A stretch of DNA of 64,000 bases from Streptomyces tsukubensis. GTDB taxonomy: Bacteria; Actinomycetota; Actinomycetes; Streptomycetales; Streptomycetaceae. The stretch covers positions 248,001 through 312,000 of the forward strand of contig NZ_CP020700.1 of NCBI RefSeq assembly GCF_003932715.1. Reading direction: 5' to 3'. Of this stretch, positions 8,181-17,755 are shown in pieces. A model generated the notes under the pieces. That model saw only the letters and a program-made list of their open reading frames with translations. It did not search any database and had not been told where the DNA came from. Made by a program: the position numbers and the translations under genes. The stretch's first letter is position 1. The number at the start of each line of letters is the position of its first letter.

Positions 8181-8900
8181 ATGCGTCTCGCATCGGTGAC
8201 GCGCGCACTCGTCCCCCCGGCACTGTGCGCCGCCTTCGTCCTCACGGCGGCAGGCCCCGCGGCCGCCTCCCCCTCGGGGTCCGCGCCGCCCGCGGCCGCG
8301 AGTCCGGCGGAGCCCGGCGCGCCGGACCCGGCCGGGGCGGCACCGGCCACGGTGACCGCGCTGCTGGAAGACGCCCTCGGCGCGCGGGGCGGACAGTTGT
8401 CGCCGTCGGCGGCGGCAGAGCACCGGGATCGGGTCGATACGGCGCTCTCGCAGGTGAAGCAGGTAAAGCAGGTGAAGGAGGAGGCCGGAAGCGAGGCGGA
8501 CGGGGGTTCCGCGGTGCGCGCGGGGGCCGTGGACGATCTGGTGACCGCGCTGCAGAAGGCCGTCGACGATCTGGTGGCGGCGGCGACGGCGGGCGTGTCG
8601 ACCACGGTCACCGCCGTGGGGCAGTCGGTGACCGCACTGGTGAACGCGCTTACCGCCGCCCTGTCCGGGGTCACCGTCCCGACCGTTCCGCCGGTGACGG
8701 TGCCTCCGGTGACCGTTCCGCCCGTAACGGTTCCGGCCGTTCCGCCGGTCACGATTCCGCCGGTGACGATCCCGGCCCTACCCGCAGTCCCCTCAGTCCC
8801 CGCCGTACCGTCCGTACCGGTGGTGACGGTACCGCCGGTCACCGTGCCCCCGGTGACCGTGCCCGTCGTCACGGTCCCGCCGCTGCCGGTACTGCCCTGA
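8181..8900 (+). CDS. Secreted protein with C-terminal V-P-P-V-T repeats
   Basis: A 239-aa protein with a Sec signal peptide (basic n-region, hydrophobic core, 'AGPAAA' cleavage region near residue 30). A Pro/Ala-rich segment and an amphipathic helical region (~60-165, including 'QVKQVKQVKE') follow. The last ~75 residues are near-perfect V/I-P-P-V-T pentapeptide repeats. No sortase signal or catalytic motif is visible. The repeats suggest an extended polyproline-like, possibly wall-spanning or adhesive tail. The ribosome-binding site GGAAGGA and a strong terminator make it a single-gene unit. Function unknown. Confidence 0.75.
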   Translation: MRLASVTRALVPPALCAAFVLTAAGPAAASPSGSAPPAAASPAEPGAPDPAGAAPATVTALLEDALGARGGQLSPSAAAEHRDRVDTALSQVKQVKQVKEEAGSEADGGSAVRAGAVDDLVTALQKAVDDLVAAATAGVSTTVTAVGQSVTALVNALTAALSGVTVPTVPPVTVPPVTVPPVTVPAVPPVTIPPVTIPALPAVPSVPAVPSVPVVTVPPVTVPPVTVPVVTVPPLPVLP

Positions 8901-8908
8901 CCGCTGCC

Positions 8909-8932
8909 CCGCCCCGCCGCACGGCGGGGCGG
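8909..8932 (+). terminator. Strong hairpin after the V-P-P-V-T protein gene
   Basis: The arms CCGCCCCGCCG / CGGCGGGGCGG are perfectly paired (11 bp) with a 2-nt loop, 8 bp after the stop. Confidence 0.8.
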
Positions 8933-9172
8933 TCCGGTGGCATGCGGCGCCGCCCGGCAGCGCTGTGAGTGCCCGGCCGGCGAACGGGTCGCCCACCCTC
9001 CGGAGTAGTCGCAGACGCGCTCTACCGGTCAGCGCGCCCAGCCGGTGTTCGCTCGCTACCGCGGGTGAGGCCGGAATCCCGCCGCGGCCCGGCCGTCCGG
9101 CGGCGATTTCCCGCCGCATTCGGCCTTCCTCGCCGATTCACCGATTCCGTGGCTGGGCCAAGGGGGTCGAAG

Positions 9173-11320
9173 GTGCGCAACAATGGGCCCGTGTTGGGCA
9201 ACCTTCCCGAGGAATCGACCAGTTTCGTCGGACGGAACTGGGAACTGTTCCGGCTGGACCGGGCATTGAGGAAGCACCGCATCGTCACCCTCGTCGGCCC
9301 CGGCGGAGTCGGCAAGACACGGCTGGCGCTGCGCGCCGCCCATCAGGTCGCCGAAGGCTTCTCCGACGGTGTGGCCTGGGTCGAGCTGTCCCCGCTGTAC
9401 GGGGACCGGCTGCTGCTGGCCAGCGTCTCCGACGCCTGCGATCTGGCGGACCACACCCCCCGGATGCCGGTCGACGCGCTCTGCGAATGGCTCGCCAGGA
9501 AGCGGCTGCTGCTGGTGCTGGACTCCTGTGAGCATCTGGTCGACCCGGTCCGGGTCCTGATCGGGGATCTGCTGACCGCGGTCCCGGGGCTGACCGTACT
9601 GGCCACCAGCCGTCAGCCGCTCGGGCTGGAGGACGAGCGGCTGCTCGACCTCGAACCGCTGCCGGTCGACGGGCCGGACGCGCTGGAACTCTTCACCCAG
9701 CGGGTCCTGGCCGCGGGCGGCTTCGTGCCTCCCGAGACCGAGCCGGCGGCACCGCGGCCGGCGGCCGACGGCACCGGCCCGGACAGCGGGGCGGACGAGG
9801 TTCCCGTCCCCTGGTCGGGTGACGGAGCCCAGGCCGCGCGGTGGATCTGCCGACGGCTCGACGGCATTCCGCTCGCCCTGGAACTGGCCGCTGCGCACGC
9901 CGGGCGGACCAGCGTGGCGGAGGTGGCCGAGCGGCTGACGTCCCGCTTCGACGTGCTGGAGGCGGAGGAGGGGCTCGCGGTCCGGCCGGAACGGCACCGG
10001 ACGCTGCGTACCACGATCGGGTGGAGTCATGAACTGTGCGCTCCGGTCGAACGGCTGCTGTGGGCCCGGCTCACGGTCTTCCGGGGCGATTTCGACGAAG
10101 CGTCCGCACTCGCCGTGTGCGCGGGCGGCCCTCTGGACTCGACGACGATGGGCCCGCTGCTGGAGCGGCTGGTCAGCATGTCCGTGCTGCGGGTCGTCAA
10201 GGCACCGGACGGCGACGGCATCCGCTACCGGATGCTGGACACCATCCGGGAGTACGGGAAGCTGTGGCTGAGCGCGCTGGAGGAGGACACGGTCCTGGCG
10301 CAGCGGCACGCCGAGTACTTCTTACGGTTCGCCCTGCGCGCCGACCGCGAGTGGCTGGGGCCGGAGCAGGCCCGCTGGTACCGGCGGATCAGCGCGGCGT
10401 ACAACGAGCTGTGCGCGGCCCTGGAGCACTTCCTGAACCACTCCCCCGAGCGGGCGCTGCGGCTGGCCGGGCTCGTCGGCTTCTTCTGGAGCTGCTGCGG
10501 CCACCTCCACGAGGCCCGCGAGTACCTCCAGCAGACCTTGGACGCCCATCCGCGCCCCGGGCCGGACCGGACGCGGGGGCTCTGGGCCCTCGGTGTCACA
10601 ACCACCCTTCAGGGGGACTACGAGACGGCCCGGCGGGTGAGCAACGAGTGCACCGCGTCGGCAGCGGCCGATCAGGAGACCGAGGGGATTCTGGCGGCCG
10701 CCTATCTCTCCGGGCTGATCGACCTGCTGACGGGGAGTCCGCTGGACGCGGAGGCCACCTCGGTCCAGACCCTGCATGCGGCGGGTGGACAGCCCTTCGA
10801 CTCGGCCGCCCGGCTCCGCTGCTCCCTGGTGAAGGTCTTCGCGCTGACCGGTCTCGAACGGCTCGACGAGGCCAGGGAGCTGGCGCTGAGCCTGCGGGCG
10901 GGGTGCGTGGAGCGGGGCGAGTCGTGGACCCGTGCCTATCTGGACTACCAGCTCAGTCTGATCGCGCTCTTCCGGGGCGACGCTCCGGACGCGGCGACGC
11001 ATGCCCGCGCCATGCTGGAGGGGAAGCACGGCATAGGGGACAACTTCGGTATCGCCCTGGGCCTGGACGCGCTGGCTGCGGCGATCGCCGCGGCGGGCGA
11101 CGGGGAGCGGGTGGGCCAGGTGTACGGCACCGGGCAGGCGTTCTGGAGTACGGTCGGCCATCCCCAGCGGGGTACACCGGAGCTTCGGGCCGTCCGGGAG
11201 GCGTGCGAGCGGGTCGCGCGGGAGGGCGTCGGTGACGACGTCTACGAGCGGGCCTATCAGGAAGGTGCTTCCTACGGTCTGGACGCGGGGCTGAAGGCAG
11301 CGCTGGGACCGCCGCGCTGA
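9173..11320 (+). CDS. AfsR-like NB-ARC ATPase with TPR-type C-terminus, TTA-containing
   Basis: A 715-aa STAND-type ATPase. Near residue 45 it has the P-loop 'LVGPGGVGKTRLAL', then Walker B 'LLVLDSCEHL', the sensor 'TVLATSRQPLGL' and the plant-R-like 'DGIPLALELAAAH'. A winged-helix segment and a long helical TPR-like C-terminus follow. There is no N-terminal SARP domain and no C-terminal LuxR helix-turn-helix, so DNA binding is not evident. A TTA codon (10322-10324, residue 384) predicts dependence on the bldA tRNA, hence late, development-linked expression. GTG 9173 follows AAGGGGG. The frame is open further upstream, but that part looks non-coding. Probable regulator of unknown target. Confidence 0.8.
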   Translation: MRNNGPVLGNLPEESTSFVGRNWELFRLDRALRKHRIVTLVGPGGVGKTRLALRAAHQVAEGFSDGVAWVELSPLYGDRLLLASVSDACDLADHTPRMPVDALCEWLARKRLLLVLDSCEHLVDPVRVLIGDLLTAVPGLTVLATSRQPLGLEDERLLDLEPLPVDGPDALELFTQRVLAAGGFVPPETEPAAPRPAADGTGPDSGADEVPVPWSGDGAQAARWICRRLDGIPLALELAAAHAGRTSVAEVAERLTSRFDVLEAEEGLAVRPERHRTLRTTIGWSHELCAPVERLLWARLTVFRGDFDEASALAVCAGGPLDSTTMGPLLERLVSMSVLRVVKAPDGDGIRYRMLDTIREYGKLWLSALEEDTVLAQRHAEYFLRFALRADREWLGPEQARWYRRISAAYNELCAALEHFLNHSPERALRLAGLVGFFWSCCGHLHEAREYLQQTLDAHPRPGPDRTRGLWALGVTTTLQGDYETARRVSNECTASAAADQETEGILAAAYLSGLIDLLTGSPLDAEATSVQTLHAAGGQPFDSAARLRCSLVKVFALTGLERLDEARELALSLRAGCVERGESWTRAYLDYQLSLIALFRGDAPDAATHARAMLEGKHGIGDNFGIALGLDALAAAIAAAGDGERVGQVYGTGQAFWSTVGHPQRGTPELRAVREACERVAREGVGDDVYERAYQEGASYGLDAGLKAALGPPR

Positions 11321-11329
11321 GAGTCCGCG

Positions 11330-11382
11330 CCCTGCCCCGGCCGGGCCGTGCCTCGTCGCCGCCGGGCCCGGCCGGGGCAGGG
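11330..11382. terminator. 18-bp perfect inverted repeat, bidirectional terminator
   Basis: CCCTGCCCCGGCCGGGCC (11330-11347) pairs with its exact complement at 11365-11382 around a 17-nt loop. It lies between the convergent NB-ARC and LysR genes. Confidence 0.8.
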
Positions 11383-11385
11383 GCG

Positions 11386-12300
11386 TCAGATCCGGTCGAG
11401 TCCGGCCGCGGCGGCGGACAGCGCGTCGAGCACCGGCCGGAGCAGGGGGTGCGCCTCCGCTCCCCGGCGGACCGCCGCGAACACGCGGCGGGTGGCCGCG
11501 GGGCCGGAGACGGGGCGGACGGCCGTGCCCTTGAGATCCGTGCCGCGCAGGGCCGAGCGGGGGACGAGGGCGACGCCCGCGCCCGCGGCGGCCAGGGCGA
11601 CATTGGCGCGGAAGTCGTCGGACGAGTGGACCAGCCGGGGGGTGAATCCGGCCCGCTCGCAGGCGCGTATCACCATGTCGTGGCAGGGATTGCCCGGGTA
11701 GGGGCCGATCCAGTCGCTGTCGGCGAGCGCGGCCAGTTCGATGGTGTCCCGGGCGCCCAAGGGGTGGTCGTCGGGCAGCACGGCGTCGAAGGGTTCGGCG
11801 TGCAGGGGGACCCGGGAGAGCCGGGGGTCGTCGGCGCCGGGCGCACCCCGGTATTCGACGGCGACCGCGATATCGGCCTCCCCGTCCAGGACCAGCGGCA
11901 GGCTCTGGTCGCCCTCGGCGTCCCGGACCCGGACCGCGACGGCGGGGTGGTGCACGGCGAGAGCGCGCAGCGCGGGCGCGACGATCTCGGCGATACCGGT
12001 GGCGAAGGCCGCGACCGTGACGGCGCCGGCGGCGCCGTCCGCGTAGGCCGCCAGCTCCGACTCCGCGCGCTCCAGCTGGGCCAGGACCGCATGGGTGTGG
12101 GTGAGCAGGATCTCGCCCGCCGGTGTCAGCCGGACGCCTTTGCCTCCGCGGATCAGCAGGGCGTGCCCTGTCTCCTGCTCCAGGGCACTGAGCTGCTGGG
12201 ATACGGCGGACGGGGTGAGATAGAGCGCGGCGGCCGCGGCGGTCACCGTACGGTGGTCCGCCACGGCCCGCAGGATGCGCAGCCGTCGGGGGTCGATCAC
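11386..12300 (-). CDS. LysR-family transcriptional regulator, downstream of tdh-kbl
   Basis: A 304-aa LysR-type regulator. The N-terminal winged helix-turn-helix is clear ('RTVTAAAAALYLTPSAVSQQ', residues ~18-37), followed by the linker helix and a periplasmic-binding-like effector domain. Translation starts at GTG 12300, 19 bp after the kbl stop codon, so it is the third gene of a tdh-kbl-lysR transcription unit. The context suggests it senses threonine, glycine or a related metabolite and controls the operon. That role is inferred from position only. Confidence 0.85.
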   Translation of the reverse strand: MIDPRRLRILRAVADHRTVTAAAAALYLTPSAVSQQLSALEQETGHALLIRGGKGVRLTPAGEILLTHTHAVLAQLERAESELAAYADGAAGAVTVAAFATGIAEIVAPALRALAVHHPAVAVRVRDAEGDQSLPLVLDGEADIAVAVEYRGAPGADDPRLSRVPLHAEPFDAVLPDDHPLGARDTIELAALADSDWIGPYPGNPCHDMVIRACERAGFTPRLVHSSDDFRANVALAAAGAGVALVPRSALRGTDLKGTAVRPVSGPAATRRVFAAVRRGAEAHPLLRPVLDALSAAAAGLDRI

Positions 12301-12319
12301 CCCGCCATCCTGCCAGCCC

Positions 12320-13516
12320 TCAGTTCGTGCCCAGCGCCTCCCTGGCGGTGGTGAAGGCGGCCACGGCGCGCCGTACGTCGTCCGGGGAGTGGGCGGCGGA
12401 CAGCTGGACCCGGATCCGGGCCTGCCCGAGGGGGACGACCGGGTAGGAGAAGCCGATGACGTAGATCCCCTGTTCGAGGAGGAGTTCGGCCGTCCGGGCC
12501 GCCTCGGCGGCATCACCGATCATGACCGGGACGATGGGGTGGTCGCCGGGGAGGATGGTGAAGCCGGCCTCGGTCATGCCGCGGCGGAAGAGCCGTGTGT
12601 TCTCCGCGAGGCGCTGCCGCAGTTCCCCGGCGTTCTCCAGCAGGTCGAGAACGGTGAGGGAGGCGGCGGCGATCACGGGGGCGAGGGAGTTCGAGAAGAG
12701 GTAGGGGCGGGAGCGCTGGCGGAGCAGGGCGACGATTTCGGCCCGGGCGGCCACATAGCCGCCGGATGCTCCGCCGAGGGCCTTGCCGAGGGTGCCGGTG
12801 ATGATGTCGACCCGGTCCATGACACCGGCGAGTTCCGGTGTGCCGCGGCCGCCGGGGCCGATGAAGCCGACTGCGTGGGAGTCGTCCACCATCACCATGG
12901 CGTCGTAGCGGTCGGCGAGGTCGCAGATCCCGGCCAGGGGGGCGATATGGCCGTCCATGGAGAAGACGCCGTCGGTGACGATCAGCCTGCGGCGGGAGTC
13001 CTGGGTCTCCTTGAGCCGCTGCTCCAGTTCGTCCAGATCGCGGTTGGCGTAGCGGTGGCGGGAGGCCTTGGAGAGCCGGATGCCGTCGATGATGGAGGCG
13101 TGGTTGAGGGCGTCGGAGATCACGGCGTCCTCGGGCCCGAGGAGGGTCTCGAAGACTCCGCCGTTGGCGTCGAAGCACGAGGAGTAGAGGATCGTGTCCT
13201 CCTGCCCGAGGAAGGCGGAGAGCCGTGCCTCCAGTTCCTTGTGGACGTCCTGGGTGCCGCAGATGAAGCGTACGGACGCCATTCCGTAGCCCCAGCGCTC
13301 CAGGGCGTCCTTGGCGGCGGCCACGACGTCGGGGTGGTCGGCGAGGCCGAGGTAGTTGTTGGCGCAGAAGTTGAGGACCTCCAGCGGTTCGCCGCCGGAG
13401 GCGACGGAGACGCTGGCGCCCTGCGGGGTGCCGATGACCCGCTCGGGCTTGTGCAGCCCGGCGTCGCGGATCTCGTCGAGGGTGGCACGGAGTTCGTCGC
13501 GCACGGACGCGTACAT
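12320..13516 (-). CDS. kbl: 2-amino-3-ketobutyrate coenzyme A ligase (glycine C-acetyltransferase)
   Basis: A 398-aa PLP enzyme that cleaves 2-amino-3-oxobutyrate with CoA to glycine and acetyl-CoA, the second step of threonine breakdown. Visible signatures are '[14 protein letters not shown]', the PLP-stacking region '[13 protein letters not shown]', the Asp-Asp-Ser-His motif in '[12 protein letters not shown]', and the Schiff-base lysine in '[15 protein letters not shown]'. Length is as expected. The start ATG 13516 has GGGAG upstream. It follows tdh by 90 bp in the same direction, the classic pairing. Confidence 0.95.
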   Translation of the reverse strand: MYASVRDELRATLDEIRDAGLHKPERVIGTPQGASVSVASGGEPLEVLNFCANNYLGLADHPDVVAAAKDALERWGYGMASVRFICGTQDVHKELEARLSAFLGQEDTILYSSCFDANGGVFETLLGPEDAVISDALNHASIIDGIRLSKASRHRYANRDLDELEQRLKETQDSRRRLIVTDGVFSMDGHIAPLAGICDLADRYDAMVMVDDSHAVGFIGPGGRGTPELAGVMDRVDIITGTLGKALGGASGGYVAARAEIVALLRQRSRPYLFSNSLAPVIAAASLTVLDLLENAGELRQRLAENTRLFRRGMTEAGFTILPGDHPIVPVMIGDAAEAARTAELLLEQGIYVIGFSYPVVPLGQARIRVQLSAAHSPDDVRRAVAAFTTAREALGTN

Positions 13517-13606
13517 GGAGGCTGCTCCCTGGGAGTCGCTGGGTGGGATGCCCGGGCGGGGCATCGTCGGGACGGGCGGGTGGACGGGGCGTCGTCGGGG
13601 CGGGGC

Positions 13607-14635
13607 TCAGCCCGTCCAGTCGAGGATGATCTTTCCGCTGCGGGCGGTGGCGGCCTCGTCGAAGGCGGCCCCGTGGTCGCGGTAGCCGTAGGTTCCGGTG
13701 ATGACGGGGGTGAGGTCCAGTCCGGCCTCCAGCAGGACGGTCATCGCGTACCAGGTCTCGAACATCTCGCGGCCGTAGATCCCCTTGATGGTGATCATCG
13801 AGGTGACGATGCGGGACCAGTCGACGGCGAACTCCTCGGCGGGCAGGCCGAGCAGCGCGATGCGGCCGCCGTGGGTCATGTTGTCGATCATCTCCCGCAG
13901 GGCCTCGGGGCGGCCGGACATCTCCAGGCCGATATCGAAGCCCTCCTTGAGCCCGAGGCGCTGCTGGGCCTCGGCGACGGGGTGCTCGGAGACATTGAGG
14001 GTGAGGTCCGCTCCGGCCTTGCGGGCGATCTCCAGCCGGGCGTCGCTCACATCGGTGACGGCAACATGGCGGGCGCCCGCGTGGCGGGCGACGGCCGCGG
14101 CCATGATGCCGATCGGCCCGGCTCCGGTGATCAGCACGTCCTCACCGACCAGGGGGAAGGAGAGCGCGGTGTGCACGGCGTTGCCGAAGGGGTCGAAGAT
14201 GGCCGCGATGTCGAGGTCGACGGGGGTCCGGTGGACCCAGACGTTGCCGGCGGGCAGCACGACGTACTCGGCGAAGGCTCCGTCCCGGCCGACGCCGAGT
14301 CCGACGGTGCTCCGGCAGAGGTGGCGCCGGCCGGCCAGGCAGTTGCGGCAGCGGCCGCAGACGAGATGGCCCTCACCGCTCACGAGATCGCCGACGGCAA
14401 TGTCCTCGACGCCGCCGCCGAGGGCCGCGACTTCGCCGACGAACTCGTGGCCGAGGATCCGCGGGGTGCTGACGGCGCCCCGCGCCCAGCTGTCCCAGGA
14501 GCGGATGTGCAGATCGGTACCGCAGATGCCGGTGCGGAGCACCCTGATGAGCACGTCCCCGGGGCCGGGCTCGGGCTCGGGCACGTCGACCAGCCAGAGT
14601 CCGGGCTCGGCGTGCTGTTTGACGAGGGCCTTCAT
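13607..14635 (-). CDS. tdh: L-threonine 3-dehydrogenase
   Basis: A 342-aa zinc-dependent medium-chain dehydrogenase that oxidises L-threonine to 2-amino-3-oxobutyrate with NAD+. The catalytic zinc site is in '[10 protein letters not shown]' (Cys) and 'GHEF' (His-Glu). The structural zinc four-cysteine loop is '[15 protein letters not shown]'. The Rossmann glycine motif is '[12 protein letters not shown]'. It is the first gene of tdh-kbl-lysR, and the product is channelled to Kbl. The assignment to threonine rather than another polyol rests on the kbl neighbour and characteristic residues such as 'HIRSWDSWA'. Confidence 0.93.
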   Translation of the reverse strand: MKALVKQHAEPGLWLVDVPEPEPGPGDVLIRVLRTGICGTDLHIRSWDSWARGAVSTPRILGHEFVGEVAALGGGVEDIAVGDLVSGEGHLVCGRCRNCLAGRRHLCRSTVGLGVGRDGAFAEYVVLPAGNVWVHRTPVDLDIAAIFDPFGNAVHTALSFPLVGEDVLITGAGPIGIMAAAVARHAGARHVAVTDVSDARLEIARKAGADLTLNVSEHPVAEAQQRLGLKEGFDIGLEMSGRPEALREMIDNMTHGGRIALLGLPAEEFAVDWSRIVTSMITIKGIYGREMFETWYAMTVLLEAGLDLTPVITGTYGYRDHGAAFDEAATARSGKIILDWTG

Positions 14636-14939
14636 CGGGCGGCTCCAGGCTGGGGACGGAGGGCGGGCACGGCACGGGTCAGTGACAGGCTGCGACAGCC
14701 GGGGCAGAGGCCGCAAACGGTGACAGAGCCGGTCAGAGGGCCGGGAGGCCGGGACCAATCTGCCCAGCAGGGGCCCCGGGCGTCCATCGAGGATTTCTTA
14801 AGCGGTCCCTCAGTTGCGCTACACGGAGGGTGTCCGGCCGGAAGCGCCGCGCGGCGGGGAGGGCGCGGGAGCACCGGGATCCGGCCGCGGAGCCGTCACG
14901 CCGGTCGCGTATCCGGCCCGGCGGTGCGAGCCTGGGAGG
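14636..14939. other. Divergent promoter region of tdh and the small MSWASW protein
   Basis: 304 bp. An AT-richer patch with TTCTTAAG lies near 14794-14801. I found no clear inverted-repeat operator, riboswitch or ORF. It presumably carries the tdh promoter and the LysR site. Confidence 0.4.
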
Positions 14940-15245
14940 ATGAGCTGGGCATCGTGGACGACCACCGGGGTTTACTCCGGGCGTGGAGGTGTGCTCACCG
15001 ACGAAGTCGGCGTTCTGACCGGGGATCTCACTGTGCACACCACCTGGGCCGGTGGTGAGGCGCGCGTCGCAGTGCAGTACAGCGGCGCGTCCGACTGGTT
15101 CACCCTGTCGGGCAGCCCTACGCCCTGTCTTTCCGAGGACGACAGCCGTGCGCTGCACCAGGCGGTGGTCCAGGCCGTGCAGGAGGGTGGTGGGGCCACC
15201 GTGGCGTCGGCTGTGAGCGGCTCCCGCGGCACTCCCGCACCCTGA
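14940..15245 (+). CDS. Conserved small Streptomyces protein of unknown function
   Basis: A 101-aa soluble protein starting 'MSWASWTTTGVY'. Its strand-rich segments ('GVLTGDLTVHTTWAGG', 'ARVAVQYSGASDWFTLSG') suggest a compact beta-sheet domain ending in one helix. ATG 14940 is immediately preceded by GGGAGG, unusually close, so initiation may involve a leader interaction. I recall similar proteins widespread in Streptomyces but no assigned function. No catalytic motif, signal peptide or membrane segment is seen. Confidence 0.6.
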   Translation: MSWASWTTTGVYSGRGGVLTDEVGVLTGDLTVHTTWAGGEARVAVQYSGASDWFTLSGSPTPCLSEDDSRALHQAVVQAVQEGGGATVASAVSGSRGTPAP

Positions 15246-15279
15246 TCCGCGCCTTTCCCCCGGCCGGGGCTCCACGGGG

Positions 15280-16413
15280 TCACGCCGGGGACTTCCGGCT
15301 GCCCCGGCGCAGTCGCTCCAGCAGCCGCAGGCCCCTGGAGCGGGGAGCACGGGGCGGGCGCTCGGGGCCGCCCGGTCGACCGGGCGGCCCGGAAGCGGCT
15401 GCACCGGTTCCCACGGCGGCGGGGGCTGCGACGGCGGTTTCTGCGACGAGGGGTCGTGGCGCGACCGGGGGTCGGGCTGCGGGGACCCGGCCGGCCGGTG
15501 ATCCGAGCGGCGGGCAGTGGCTCGGACCGCGGGAGCTCGGGCCGTCGGCCGGGCGCTCCGCGCGGGCTTCGTCGAGTTGCTGTGCCAACAGCGTCCCGTA
15601 CCACGCGGTCTCGTCGGGGTCGGTGGTCCGCGCAAGCCGTTGGACCAGCTCCCGGGCCGGGGCCGAGACCGGGCGGGGGCATCCGGTGCGGGGGCGCAGC
15701 CCGTGCAGCCGGGAGCGTTCGAAGGGGTCGGGGACCAGCTCGGCAAGGGCCGAGGGGGCGAGGAAGGCGGCGACGGCCGCGGCCCGCTCCCAGGGGTCCG
15801 AGGTGAACCGCAGTGCCAGGCCGAGTCGTTTGCCGCGCCAGTTCCGCGGGCGCCGGTCCGCTCCGGCGTCGAGCAGGGCGCGCAGCTCCGGATCCGTACG
15901 GCCGGTGAGCAGTTCCGGGTGGGCGCGGGCGAACTCCTCGACGTCGTCCGCGAGATAGCGCCAGACCACCGCCCGGTAGCGGTTCAGATGGAAGCGGACC
16001 GGAACGAGATGGCCGGTCCGGGCCAGGCGGGTGAACCGCTGGGGGCTGACGGAGATCAGCTCGGCGCCCGTCCTGGTACCGACCGTGTGCACCCGGCGCC
16101 GCAGGGCCTCGGACCGGTCGTCCGTGCTCCGCAGCCGTGCGATCTCGTCCCGGGCGATCCTGGGCGGTTCTCCGGCGGGGCCGGGCAGGGTGCGGACGCA
16201 TCCGAGCTGAACGGCGAGGTCGAACTCTCCGGGCCGCAGTCCGAGGGCACGGGCCGCGGCGCCCGGCGGCAGACCGCGCTCGGCGGAACCGGACCCGGGT
16301 CGGTCCCGGCCGTCCGCCCGCGGTCCGGCGCCGCCCGCCGCGGTCGGCGGCCTGTCCTGCCGGTCCGCCGTGTCCCGTCCGGATCGGGGCGGCGTGCGCT
16401 CTTCTGCCGTCAT
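15280..16413 (-). CDS. DUF6397-like Streptomyces protein with helix-turn-helix-like segment
   Basis: A 377-aa protein. The N-terminal ~40 residues are disordered. A region around 45-130 resembles a MerR/excisionase-like fold ('ISVSPQRFTRLARTGHLVPV' pairs with 'NRYRAVVWRYLADDVEEF'). A helical middle and a Pro/Ala-rich basic tail complete it. The pattern resembles the Streptomyces family DUF6397, a recollection I cannot verify here. ATG 16413 is chosen because GGGGGAG lies 9 bp upstream; the frame remains open to 16518. Function unknown; nucleic-acid binding is a guess from the fold. Confidence 0.55.
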   Translation of the reverse strand: MTAEERTPPRSGRDTADRQDRPPTAAGGAGPRADGRDRPGSGSAERGLPPGAAARALGLRPGEFDLAVQLGCVRTLPGPAGEPPRIARDEIARLRSTDDRSEALRRRVHTVGTRTGAELISVSPQRFTRLARTGHLVPVRFHLNRYRAVVWRYLADDVEEFARAHPELLTGRTDPELRALLDAGADRRPRNWRGKRLGLALRFTSDPWERAAAVAAFLAPSALAELVPDPFERSRLHGLRPRTGCPRPVSAPARELVQRLARTTDPDETAWYGTLLAQQLDEARAERPADGPSSRGPSHCPPLGSPAGRVPAARPPVAPRPLVAETAVAAPAAVGTGAAASGPPGRPGGPERPPRAPRSRGLRLLERLRRGSRKSPA

Positions 16414-16550
16414 GGCGATCAACTCCCCCATGCGCATGCGATTACGGTGAGTCATCACCGTAGCCAGCTGTCGCGCAGCTCGCGGGGGCCTGTGGAAAAC
16501 CTGGCGAACCCTCGCCACCGCGATCCGGTGGCCGTGCTGTCGCCCCGGTT

Positions 16551-16590
16551 CAGGAGCGGTCAGGACCGGTCAGGACCAGTCAGGACCGCT
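16551..16590. repeat. Four tandem copies of a 10-bp repeat (CAGGACCGGT-like)
   Basis: Copies begin at 16551, 16561, 16571 and 16581 with one or two differences each. The array straddles the stop codon of the roadblock gene, so it may reflect slippage at the gene's 3' end. Confidence 0.7.
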
Positions 16591-16984
16591 GTCCACCGGG
16601 CTGTCGGGCCGCCACGCTCAGATGCTCGCCGACCCTGTTGACCATCAGGGTCATCTCGTAGGCGACCTGGCCGATATCGGCGTCGGCATCGCTGAACACG
16701 CACAGGCAACTGCCGTCGCCCGCCGCGGTCACGAACAGCAGTGCCTCGTCGAACTCGACCATCGTCTGGCGGGCGCGTCCCGCCCGGAAGTGGCGGCCGG
16801 ATCCCCGGGCCAGCGAGTGCAGACCGGAGGAGACCGCCGCGAGGTGTTCCGCGTCCTCGCGGGCGAGCCCGGTGCTCGCTCCGGTCACCAGGCCGTCATT
16901 GGACAGCACCAGAGCGTGTCTGATGTGCCCCACCCGCTGGGTCAAATCGTCGAGCAGCCAGTCAAGTCCCTTGTCCAGCGGCAT
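16580..16984 (-). CDS. Roadblock/LC7-domain protein (MglB-like, Cvn-type)
   Basis: A 134-aa protein covering a single roadblock/LC7 domain: 'LDWLLDDLTQRVGHIRHALVLSNDGLVTGAS' at the N-terminus and a long C-terminal helix with 'YEMTLMVNRVGEHL'. Streptomyces conservons encode such proteins next to a sensor kinase, a DUF742 protein and a small GTPase, which they are thought to regulate. Here none of those partners is adjacent, so this is an orphan. A GGGAGGGG ribosome-binding site precedes ATG 16984. Confidence 0.85.
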   Translation of the reverse strand: MPLDKGLDWLLDDLTQRVGHIRHALVLSNDGLVTGASTGLAREDAEHLAAVSSGLHSLARGSGRHFRAGRARQTMVEFDEALLFVTAAGDGSCLCVFSDADADIGQVAYEMTLMVNRVGEHLSVAARQPGGQRS

Positions 16985-17755
16985 GGATGTTCCCCTCCCG
17001 TGCACGCGTTCCCCGTGTCGGGCGCCAGCCTTTCGCACACCGGAGCACAGGGCAAGGTGTTGCCGAAGGGTCGAATCGGAGTGTCGCCCCCCGTGTATCC
17101 ATGCGGCATATTCCGCACGGTGGAAGCGCGCCGGTTTTACCGGCTTCCCGGCGTGGCCCTGCGGTGTCCACCGCTCGTTCCGGGGCCCGAACCGGAAGCC
17201 GTGGAATGCGTGTTGGCGGGAAATTGTCCACGCTCCGGCAGAAATCCGTCCGGGTGGTGAAAAGGGGGCCGGGGGCTCGGTCCTCGTAGGTCCGGACCGC
17301 GATCGTCTGCCCCGGCACGGGGCGATCGCCGCCCGTGCGGTCGGTCCTGTTCAGCGGTGCCGCGGGGGCGCCGTTCGTGCGCTGCCGACGGGATCCCCCG
17401 CCGGGGCGCCCCGGCGTCCGACCCGGCGGGCCCGGGGACGGCGTGGCCGTTCTCCGCCGGGGCGGGGTGCGCCTCCGGTATCACCGCCGGAATTTTCCGC
17501 CCGCGCCGGGCGGAAGGCTCCGGCCGGGATTACCGGTTCCCCGGCGGGTCTCCGCCGGGCGGCATCACGTGAATTCCCTGCCGTCTTCCCGGGCCGATCC
17601 TTGCCACCGGGGCCGTGATGGGATTGCACTTTCCGCTCCGCGCCGCTCCCCCGCCGCCTTTTCCAAGATCATGAACTATTCCACGGAGCGCGGACGGGTG
17701 GCTGCAAAGGGCCGTGAGGACGGGCGGGCGGAGGGGTCCGCGGCCGCGGCGGGCG
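16985..17755. other. 771-bp gene-poor region
   Basis: Several overlapping open frames exist on both strands, but none has a good ribosome-binding site with Streptomyces-like codon use or a recognisable motif. Upstream of the roadblock gene a slightly AT-rich stretch (17125-17150, 17215-17265) may hold its promoter. I see nothing else here. Confidence 0.4.

Noticed and set aside
8969..9172. Upstream extension of the NB-ARC protein
   Set aside because: The extension is Arg-rich and lacks fold character. GTG 9173 has an AAGGGGG ribosome-binding site and starts just before the conserved 'SFVGRNWEL' region.
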